From Burkholderiales bacterium (GTDB lineage: Bacteria > Pseudomonadota > Gammaproteobacteria > Burkholderiales > Burkholderiaceae_C), in contig JAABPT010000445.1 of the NCBI GenBank assembly GCA_011391855.1, positions 1 through 14,033 on the forward strand: a stretch of DNA of 14,033 nucleotides, in the 5' to 3' direction. The position numbers were made by a program, and so were the translations under genes. The notes below the pieces were generated by a model. That model searched no databases. It was not told the origin of the DNA and saw nothing but the letters and a program-made list of their open reading frames with translations. This document shows positions 1 through 7,078 of the stretch, piece by piece. Numbering within the stretch: the stretch's first letter is position 1; every line of letters starts with the position of its first letter.

Positions 1-287
1 AGCCGCACCACGGCAGGTTCGAGCGGCGCGCCGACGCCGACGCTGTGCGAGCGGATCAGGTTGAGCTGCAGCGTCGCCAGGTCGGCCTCGCTGATGCGCG
101 TGCTGGCCAGCTTGCCGAAGCCGGTGTTGACGCCGTAGACGGGTGCGTCGCCCTCGGCCGCGCGGCGTACCACGGCGGCGCTGGCCAGGATGCCCGGCAG
201 CGCTTGCGGGTCCATCACCAACGGCTGGCCGCCGGCGTGGATGGCCTGCAGTTCCTCCAGCATGAGTTGTCCGGGGCGGATCAGCAT
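1..287 (-). CDS. hutH: Histidine ammonia-lyase (histidase), N-terminal part, cut by the window edge
   Basis: Catalyses the first step of histidine breakdown in the cytoplasm, L-histidine to trans-urocanate plus ammonia. Only the first 95 codons are in the window. The visible protein opens MLIRPGQLMLEELQAIHAGG and contains VYGVNTGFGKLAS near residues 48-60, followed by DLATLQLNLIRSHSVGVGAPLEPAVVR, which are the conserved N-terminal blocks of the histidase/PAL family. The MIO-forming Ala-Ser-Gly lies outside. The ATG at 287 is chosen because the family normally starts about this far before the PGQL block; a second ATG at 263 is possible. No clear Shine-Dalgarno precedes either start. It lies downstream of hutU on the same strand, so it is probably co-transcribed from the hutU promoter, with a 151-base gap holding a large palindromic repeat. 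The identity is secure; the exact start is less so. Confidence 0.95.
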   Translation of the reverse strand, partial: MLIRPGQLMLEELQAIHAGGQPLVMDPQALPGILASAAVVRRAAEGDAPVYGVNTGFGKLASTRISEADLATLQLNLIRSHSVGVGAPLEPAVVR

Positions 288-305
288 GAGAGGTACCCGC
301 GATCG

Positions 306-423
306 CCCTCACCCCGGCCCTCTCCCCGGCCCTCTCCCGCAAGCGGGCGAGGGAGGAGGAAGCCAGCGGCATCGCTTCCTGCTCCCTCGCCCCCGGCCAC
401 GGGGGAGAGGGTTGGGGTGAGGG
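306..423. repeat. Nested palindromic intergenic repeat between hutU and hutH
   Basis: Two concentric inverted repeats are visible. The outer arms are 306-327 (CCCTCACCCCGGCCCTCTCC start) and about 401-423, matching at roughly 20 of 22 positions. The inner arms are 345-363 and 374-392, matching at 18 of 19, with a 10-base loop at 364-373. Transcribed from either strand this folds into one long hairpin. It resembles the CCCTCACCCC/GGGGTGAGGG palindromes dispersed between genes in many high-GC proteobacteria, here judged from memory. It sits in the hutU-hutH transcript, about 19 bases before the hutH start, and could act on mRNA stability, partial termination or hutH translation; none of this is shown by the sequence. 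Confidence 0.85.
314..337. repeat. 12-bp tandem duplication inside the palindrome arm
   Basis: The unit CCGGCCCTCTCC occurs twice head to tail (314-325 and 326-337). Only one copy is needed to pair with the opposite outer arm, so the second looks like a local duplication, by slippage, within this copy of the repeat. Confidence 0.8.
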
Positions 424-438
424 GGTGCAGGTTGACCA

Positions 439-2142
<1,704 letters not shown>

Positions 2143-2184
2143 GGCAGGCTCCGAAGGTGGCCGGGCGAGGCGGCCGCAAAAAAA

Positions 2185-2205
2185 GGGGGCCACAGGGGGT
2201 GGACC
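2185..2205 (-). other. Weak hairpin plus T7 tract in the hutU leader (possible attenuator)
   Basis: On the leftward transcript a short stem (CCAC at 2202-2199 with GTGG at 2193-2190, five-base loop, two further G-C pairs beyond one mismatch) is followed by CC and seven U residues at 2184-2178, before the hutU ribosome site. This has the shape of a weak intrinsic terminator inside a 5' leader of about 85 bases. The stem is short and may be non-functional. Confidence 0.25.
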
Positions 2206-2233
2206 GCAAGGATGTCGGCGAATTCAGGGTTGG

Positions 2234-2262
2234 ACTCTACTTGTCTAGACAGGACTGAGCAA
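2234..2262 (-). promoter_or_regulatory. Candidate sigma-70 promoter for hutU-hutH
   Basis: Read leftward, TTGCTC (2262-2257) and TAGAGT (2239-2234) are separated by exactly 17 bases. The match to consensus is modest (3/6 and 4/6), but the spacing is ideal and the HutC palindrome falls in the spacer, as expected for a repressed promoter. Transcription would begin near 2227, giving an approximately 85-base leader before the hutU start. Confidence 0.45.
2240..2253. promoter_or_regulatory. HutC operator candidate
   Basis: The 10-bp core TGTCTAGACA (2242-2251) is a perfect palindrome, extending to CTTGTCTAGACAGG with one mismatched pair at the outer edge. It resembles the CTTGTATGTACAAG-type sites bound by HutC in pseudomonads, in having CTTGT/ACAAG half-sites around a 4-bp centre. 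It lies in the only divergent gap of the hut locus, beside hutC. A separate 7-bp inverted pair, CTACTTG (2237-2243) and CAAGTAG (2260-2266), overlaps it off-centre and may supply a second half-site. Confidence 0.75.
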
Positions 2263-2269
2263 GTAGCAT
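2241..2269 (+). promoter_or_regulatory. Candidate sigma-70 promoter for hutCDIGF
   Basis: TTGTCT (2241-2246) and TAGCAT (2264-2269) are 17 bases apart and each match consensus at 4 of 6 positions. The -35 box overlaps the HutC palindrome, so repressor binding should block polymerase directly. The -10 box ends only seven bases before the hutC ATG at 2277, placing the likely transcription start on or next to the start codon. Confidence 0.45.
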
Positions 2270-2276
2270 TTGAATC

Positions 2277-3008
2277 ATGGTTTCCCCGCATGCCCGCGCT
2301 GCGGCGCCCGTCCAGGCGCCCTACGCCCGCGTCAAGCAGCACCTGAAGCAGGGTCTGGCCAGCGGCCGCTGGCCGCCCGGCGCACTGATGCCCTCCGAGG
2401 CCGAACTGGTGGCCGAATTCGGCGTCAGCCGCATGACGGTGAACCGCGCCATCCGCGAGTTGCAGGCCGAAGGCCTGGTGGCGCGCAGCCAGGGTGTGGG
2501 CACCTTCGCCGCGCCATTGCACCGGGTGTCGTCCACGCTCACCATCCGCGACCTGCAGGAAGAGATCGAAGCCCGCGGCCACCGCCACCATGCCGAGGTG
2601 CACCTGCAGCGCGCCGAATCGGCTGCCGTTGCGCTGGCAGCGCAGCTGGGCGTGCCGACGGGCAGTGAGGTCTTCCACACGCTGATCGTGCATTTCGAGA
2701 ACGGCGTGCCGCTGCAGTGCGAGGACCGCTACGTGAACCCCGCCTGCGCGCCCGGCTACCTGCAGGCCGACTTCACGCGCACCACGCCCACGCACGTGCT
2801 GTTCGAGACCACGGCGCTGTGGCGCGCGCAATTTGCGGTGGAAGCGGCGCGGCCCACGACTCAGGAAGCGCGCCTGCTGCAGATCGACGCGGGCGACCCG
2901 TGCCTGGTCGTCGTGCGCCGCACCTTCACGCGCGACGCTGCCATCACCATCGCCCGCCTGGTGCACCCGGGCTCGCGGTATGTCGTCGAAGGCAGCTTCA
3001 CGCCATGA
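2277..3008 (+). CDS. hutC: Histidine utilisation repressor, GntR family with UTRA domain
   Basis: A DNA-binding repressor of hut genes; in this family urocanate is the usual inducer and binds the UTRA domain. The protein is 243 aa. Residues about 14-78 form the GntR winged helix (PSEAELVAEFGVSRMTVNRA, recognition helix about 51-62, wing ending SQGVGTFAA). Residues about 95-236 form the UTRA domain, with the typical HutC ending LVHPGSRYVVEGSFTP. The start is fixed by an in-frame TGA at 2271-2273; the ATG at 2277 is the first available and has no Shine-Dalgarno, which together with the promoter position suggests a leaderless message. Its TGA overlaps the hutD ATG (ATGA at 3005-3008). It is the first gene of the rightward unit and probably represses itself and hutUH through the shared operator. 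Confidence 0.96.
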   Translation: MVSPHARAAAPVQAPYARVKQHLKQGLASGRWPPGALMPSEAELVAEFGVSRMTVNRAIRELQAEGLVARSQGVGTFAAPLHRVSSTLTIRDLQEEIEARGHRHHAEVHLQRAESAAVALAAQLGVPTGSEVFHTLIVHFENGVPLQCEDRYVNPACAPGYLQADFTRTTPTHVLFETTALWRAQFAVEAARPTTQEARLLQIDAGDPCLVVVRRTFTRDAAITIARLVHPGSRYVVEGSFTP

Positions 3009-3577
3009 GCTGCCACCGCGTACGCCTGGCCGACGTGACGCCCCAGCCCTGGCGCAACGGCGGCGGCGTCACGCGCGAGTTGCTGGCCTGGCCGCAGCCC
3101 GCCGACTGGCTGTTGCGCGTGAGCGTGGCCGAAATTTCCGGCGACGGCCCCTTCTCGCCGTTTCCCGGTGTCGAACGCTGGTTCGCGGTGATCGGAGGTG
3201 CAGGCGTCGAACTGGGTTGGGCCAGCCGCGCCACCGCGCTGCGGCCCGGCGATCCACCCCTGCATTTCGCAGGCGAAGCAGCGCCGACCTGCCGGCTGCT
3301 GCAAGGGCCGACGCTCGACCTGAACCTGATGCACCGCCGCGGACCGGGCGTGGCGTCGATGCGGCCCGCCCACGCCGGCAGCCGCGCCGACGGCAGCTTG
3401 CGCTGGCGCGCCCTCTACGTGGCCGACGAGGTACTGATCGACCTGGGTGAGCAGACCGAGCCGCTGGCCGCCGGCACCTTGCTGTGGGCCGAGCGGAGCG
3501 ACTTCATGCCGCCAGCCCTGCCCTGGGCGCTGCAGTCCGCCGGCCGTGCCTGGTGGCTCACCTTGGAGACCCGATGA
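3005..3577 (+). CDS. hutD: HutD family protein (cupin-like, DUF886/Ves family)
   Basis: A 190-aa protein of the HutD/Ves family, small bicupin-fold proteins found in hut operons. Work in Pseudomonas links HutD to limiting hut expression, possibly by binding an excess intermediate; no enzymatic role is established. The N-terminal signature WRNGGGVTREL is at residues 16-26, followed by LRVSVAEISGDGPFSPFPGVERWF around 36-59, which is the family hallmark. A second conserved stretch, DLNLMHRRG, is near residue 101. No signal peptide is visible, so it should be cytoplasmic. The gene overlaps hutC by four bases (ATGA) and its own stop overlaps the hutI start in the same way (3574-3577), indicating tight translational coupling. 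Confidence 0.93.
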   Translation: MSCHRVRLADVTPQPWRNGGGVTRELLAWPQPADWLLRVSVAEISGDGPFSPFPGVERWFAVIGGAGVELGWASRATALRPGDPPLHFAGEAAPTCRLLQGPTLDLNLMHRRGPGVASMRPAHAGSRADGSLRWRALYVADEVLIDLGEQTEPLAAGTLLWAERSDFMPPALPWALQSAGRAWWLTLETR

Positions 3578-4785
3578 CGCTCACTCTGTGGCGGCGCGGC
3601 CGCATCTCCACGCTGGCGCCGGGCCGGGGCTGGGGCTGGATCGAAGACGGCGCCCTGGTGGTGCAGGGGCACAGCCTGTTCTGGGTCGGCCCGCAGAGCG
3701 AACTGCCAGCCGGGCTGCGGCCGGACGCCGAGCACGACCTGGGCGGTGCCCTCGTCACGCCGGGGCTGATCGACGCCCACACGCACCTCGTCTACGGCGG
3801 CGACCGCGCCGCCGAGTTCGAGCTGCGGCTGCAAGGTGCCAGCTATGAAACCATCGCACGGGCCGGCGGCGGCATCCGCGCCACAGTGGCGGCCACCCGC
3901 GCCGCCAGTGACGAGGAACTCTTCGCCAGCGCCGCGGCACGCGCCCGAACGCTCATGCGCGAAGGCGTGACCACCATCGAGATCAAGTCCGGCTACGGCC
4001 TGACCGAGCAGCACGAAGCGCGCTGCCTGGCCGTGGCGCGCCGCCTGGGCCACGAACTGCCGCTGAGCGTGCGCACCACCTCGCTGGCCGCCCACGCGCT
4101 GCCGCCCGAATACGAGGGCCGCGCCGACGACTACATCACCGACGCCTGCACCTGGCTGGCTGGCCAGCAAAGCCAAGGCCTGGTCGACGCGGTGGACGCC
4201 TTCTGCGACACCATCGGCTTCACGCCGGCGCAGACCGAGCGCATCTTCGTCACCGCGCAGCGCCTGGGCCTGCCGCTGAAGCTGCATGCCGAGCAGCTGA
4301 GCGACCAGGGTGGTGCGGCGCTCGCGGCCCGCTACGGCGCACTGAGCTGCGACCATCTGGAGCACCTCTCGGCCGACGGCATCGCCGCCATGCGCTCCGC
4401 CGGCACCGTGGCCCTGTTGCTGCCCGGCGCCTACTACTTCCTGCGCGAAACGAAGCTGCCACCCGTGGCCGCGCTGCGTGAGGCCGGCGTGCCGATGGCC
4501 ATCGCCACCGACCACAACCCCGGTTCGTCGCCCTGCCTGAGCCTGTTGCTGATGCTGAACATGGCCTGCACGCTGTTTCGCCTGACGCCCGAGGAAGCCT
4601 GGCGCGGCGTCACCACGCATGCCGCCCGCGCGTTGGGCCTGCACGACCGCGGCATGCTGGCCGCCGGGCAGCGCGCCGATTTCGTGGTCTGGGACGCCGA
4701 CCACCCGCGCGAAATGGCGTACCGCTTCGGCCACAACCCCTGCCGGCGCGTGGTGCGCGGCGGGGTGCAAAGGATGGAGTCATGA
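3574..4785 (+). CDS. hutI: Imidazolonepropionase
   Basis: Hydrolyses 4-imidazolone-5-propionate to N-formimidoyl-L-glutamate, step three of the pathway, in the cytoplasm. The protein is 403 aa, the normal length. It shows the amidohydrolase-fold metal ligands in order: GLIDAHTHLVYGGDRAAEF with His69 and His71, LKLHAEQL with His238, CDHLEHLS with His261, and ATDHNPGSSP with Asp313. IEIKSGYGL (136-143) and LPGAYYFLRETKLPP are further HutI hallmarks. The start is at the ATGA overlap with hutD, with GGAG seven bases before it. The stop codon (TGA 4783-4785) overlaps the ATG of a small bridging ORF at 4782. Confidence 0.98.
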   Translation: MTLTLWRRGRISTLAPGRGWGWIEDGALVVQGHSLFWVGPQSELPAGLRPDAEHDLGGALVTPGLIDAHTHLVYGGDRAAEFELRLQGASYETIARAGGGIRATVAATRAASDEELFASAAARARTLMREGVTTIEIKSGYGLTEQHEARCLAVARRLGHELPLSVRTTSLAAHALPPEYEGRADDYITDACTWLAGQQSQGLVDAVDAFCDTIGFTPAQTERIFVTAQRLGLPLKLHAEQLSDQGGAALAARYGALSCDHLEHLSADGIAAMRSAGTVALLLPGAYYFLRETKLPPVAALREAGVPMAIATDHNPGSSPCLSLLLMLNMACTLFRLTPEEAWRGVTTHAARALGLHDRGMLAAGQRADFVVWDADHPREMAYRFGHNPCRRVVRGGVQRMES

Positions 4786-4847
4786 CGAGACGTGCGCGTC
4801 ACGGACAGAGCCGCCCGAAGTGCACAGCGCGCAGGACCGGCCCATGA
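4782..4847 (+). CDS. Possible 21-codon micro-ORF bridging hutI and hutG
   Basis: The 58-base gap between hutI and hutG is spanned by one small ORF. Its ATG (4782) overlaps the hutI stop as ATGA, it has AGGA seven bases upstream (4771-4774), and its TGA (4845-4847) overlaps the hutG ATG (4844) again as ATGA. The predicted peptide is very basic (six Arg and one Lys of 21) and I recognise no family. The geometry suggests a translational relay passing ribosomes from hutI to hutG. It may equally be chance, since such short ORFs are common in GC-rich DNA and hutG has its own ribosome site. Confidence 0.3.
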   Translation: MTRRARHGQSRPKCTARRTGP

Positions 4848-5638
4848 TCGAAGGCGTCTTCACCCTGCATCGCGGCACGGGCCCGCTGCTCGTGAGCTTT
4901 CCGCACGTGGGCACGCTGATCCCTGCCGACCAGCAGCCCCGCTATTCCGAGCGCGCGTTGCAGGTCGAGGACACCGACTGGTTCCTGGACCGCCTCTACG
5001 CTTTCGCAGCCGACCTGGGCGCCAGCCTGATCGTGCCGCGCCACAGCCGCTATCTGGTCGACCTGAACCGGCCCAGCGACAACCGGCCCATGTATGCCGG
5101 CCAGAACAATACCGAGCTGTGCCCCACGCGGCATTTCACCGGCGAGCCGCTGTACCGCGAAGGCCAGGCGCCCGACGAAGCCGAAATCCGTCGCCGCGTT
5201 GCGCTGTACTGGCAGCCCTACCACGACGCTTTGCGCGAAGAGCTCGCGCGCCTGCACGCGGTGCATGGCCACGCCGTGCTCTTCGACAGCCACAGCATCA
5301 AGAGCGAACTGCCCTGGCTCTTCGAAGGCACGCTGCCGCATTTGAACCTGGGGACTGTGGACGGCACGAGTTGCGCGCCCGCGCTGCGCGACGCGCTGGC
5401 CGCCGTGCTTGCCGCGCATCCCGCCTACAGCCACGTCGTCGACGGCCGCTTCAAGGGCGGCCACATCACGCGCGAATACGGCCGCCCGCAGCAGGGCATT
5501 CATGCCGTGCAACTGGAGATGTGCTGGCGCGCCTACATGGACGAGACACCGCCCTACCGCTGGCACGACGCGCGCGCCGCCGAAGTCACGCCGCTGTTGC
5601 GACGCCTGGTGCAGGCGATGCTGGAATGGCGGCCGTGA
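4844..5638 (+). CDS. hutG: N-formylglutamate deformylase (N-formylglutamate amidohydrolase)
   Basis: Hydrolyses N-formyl-L-glutamate to glutamate and formate, the last step of the five-step histidine pathway, in the cytoplasm. The protein is 264 aa, as usual for this family, which is unrelated to the arginase-like formimidoylglutamase that carries the same gene symbol in other bacteria. Conserved stretches are SFPHVGTLIP (18-27), DTDWFLDRLY (43-52), RHSRYLVDLNRP (66-77), VLFDSHSIKSELPWLFEG (145-162), GRFKGGHITREYGRP (201-215) and QLEMCWRAYMDE (223-234); the His residues in the first, fourth and fifth blocks are the likely metal ligands. The start at 4844 has AGGA seven bases upstream. The stop lies 13 bases inside the proposed hutF start. 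Pairing with HutF supports the assignment. Confidence 0.96.
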   Translation: MIEGVFTLHRGTGPLLVSFPHVGTLIPADQQPRYSERALQVEDTDWFLDRLYAFAADLGASLIVPRHSRYLVDLNRPSDNRPMYAGQNNTELCPTRHFTGEPLYREGQAPDEAEIRRRVALYWQPYHDALREELARLHAVHGHAVLFDSHSIKSELPWLFEGTLPHLNLGTVDGTSCAPALRDALAAVLAAHPAYSHVVDGRFKGGHITREYGRPQQGIHAVQLEMCWRAYMDETPPYRWHDARAAEVTPLLRRLVQAMLEWRP

Positions 5639-7062
5639 CCGGCGCCGTTACAACGGGAACGCCGGGAACGCTCCTATGGGCGCCGCGCGCCTGGATTGCC
5701 GGGCGCTGGGCTGAGTCCGTGCTGCTGCACGCCGGCGCCGACGGCCACTGGCTCGACATTCGCGCCGGCATCCCAGCCCCTGCCCAGGCCACGGTGCTGC
5801 CCGGCCCGGTGCTGCCGGGGTTGGTGGACGCGCACAGCCACGCCTTCCAGCGCTCCTTCGCCGGCCTGGCCGAGCGCCGCACCAGCGAACACGACGACTT
5901 CTGGTCCTGGCGCGACCGCATGTACGGCGTGGCGCTGCGCATCACGCCGGCACAACTGCGCGCGGTGGCGGCGCAGCTGTATGCCGAACTGCTGTGCGGC
6001 GGCTATACGCAGGTGTGCGAATTCCACTACCTGCACCACGACGAAAGCGGCCAGCCCTACCCCGACCCGCTGGCCATGAGCCGCGCCCTGGCCGACGCGG
6101 CTGCAGCCACCGGCATCGGCCTCACGCTGTTGCCGGTGCTGTACGAACGTGCAGGCTTCACGCTGCCGCGGCTGCGGCCCGACCAGCGGCGCTTCGCCAC
6201 GGACGTCGAGGCGGTACTGGCGCTGCGCGACGGCATTCGGGCCTGGCAGTTGCCGCAGGTGAATGCCGGCGTGGCGATCCACTCGCTGCGCGCCGCGGCG
6301 CCGGCCTCCATCCACACACTGGCGCGGCGGCTGCAGGGCGAGAGCGGCCCCATCCACATCCATGTCGCCGAGCAGACCGCCGAGGTCGACGACTGCCTGG
6401 CTGCCACGGGCGCGCGCCCAATCGACTGGCTGGCGCACGAAGGGCTGCTCGACGCGCGCTGGCAACTCGTGCACGCCACGCACGCGCTGCCGGACGAGAT
6501 CGACGCCGTGGCCGCCAGCGGGGCTGGCGTGGTGCTTTGCCCCAGCACCGAGGCCAACCTGGGCGACGGGCTGGCCGACCTGCCGCGCTGGCTGGCCGCG
6601 GGCGTGCCGCTGACGCTGGGCTCGGACAGCAACGTGTGCCGCAATTGGGCCGAGGAACTGCGCTGGCTCGACCATGGTCAGCGGCTGCTGCTGCGACAGC
6701 GCAACGTGGCGGCTGCACCGGCGCTGCACGAAGGTGCCACCGCGGCGCGCTTGTTCGAACGCATGCTGCAAGGCGGCGCCGCGGCAGCCGGCCTGCCCGC
6801 CTGGGGCCTGCTGCCCGGCGCGCGTGCCGACCTGCTGGTGCTGAACACGCAGGCCCCCGGCCTGCTGGGCGTGCCGGCAAGTCACGCGCTGGACGCGCTG
6901 GTCTTTGCCACCGACGCACCGGCGCTGCGCGAGGTGTGGGTGGCAGGCTGCCGAGTCGTGGCGGATGGCAGGCACCTCGGCGGCGCGGCGGTGCCCGGCG
7001 GCCTGGCAGCCGACTTTGCTGCCGAATTTGCCGGTGCGATGGCTGCGCTCTGGTCGGCCTGA
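5626..7062 (+). CDS. hutF: Formimidoylglutamate deiminase
   Basis: Converts N-formimidoyl-L-glutamate to N-formyl-L-glutamate and ammonia, step four, in the cytoplasm. The protein is 478 aa, slightly longer than the usual 450-460. It has the amidohydrolase-superfamily metal site: GLVDAHSHAFQRSFAG (His70, His72), IHIHVAEQTAEVDDC (His246), LVHATH (His283) and LGSDSNV (Asp334). The HSHAFQR and HVAEQ blocks separate HutF from related guanine and chlorohydrolase enzymes. The ATG at 5626 is given as start; a GTG at 5635, in frame and overlapping the hutG stop by four bases (GTGA), is a credible alternative, shortening the protein by three residues. It is the last gene of the rightward hut unit and ends 16 bases from the oppositely oriented peptidase gene. 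Confidence 0.95.
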   Translation: MAAVTGAVTTGTPGTLLWAPRAWIAGRWAESVLLHAGADGHWLDIRAGIPAPAQATVLPGPVLPGLVDAHSHAFQRSFAGLAERRTSEHDDFWSWRDRMYGVALRITPAQLRAVAAQLYAELLCGGYTQVCEFHYLHHDESGQPYPDPLAMSRALADAAAATGIGLTLLPVLYERAGFTLPRLRPDQRRFATDVEAVLALRDGIRAWQLPQVNAGVAIHSLRAAAPASIHTLARRLQGESGPIHIHVAEQTAEVDDCLAATGARPIDWLAHEGLLDARWQLVHATHALPDEIDAVAASGAGVVLCPSTEANLGDGLADLPRWLAAGVPLTLGSDSNVCRNWAEELRWLDHGQRLLLRQRNVAAAPALHEGATAARLFERMLQGGAAAAGLPAWGLLPGARADLLVLNTQAPGLLGVPASHALDALVFATDAPALREVWVAGCRVVADGRHLGGAAVPGGLAADFAAEFAGAMAALWSA

Positions 7063-7078
7063 ATGGCTGGAGCGACGA

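Noticed and set aside
2143..2193. GTG start at 2193 for hutU
   Set aside because: No ribosome site before it, and the extra 17 residues would be encoded by the T7 tract and leader; ATG 2142 has GGAG and fits the family length.
4792..5625. An N-terminal extension of HutF of about 278 residues
   Set aside because: The extension overlaps hutG in another frame, is Arg/Ala/Pro-rich and unlike any domain; HutF homology begins after 5626.
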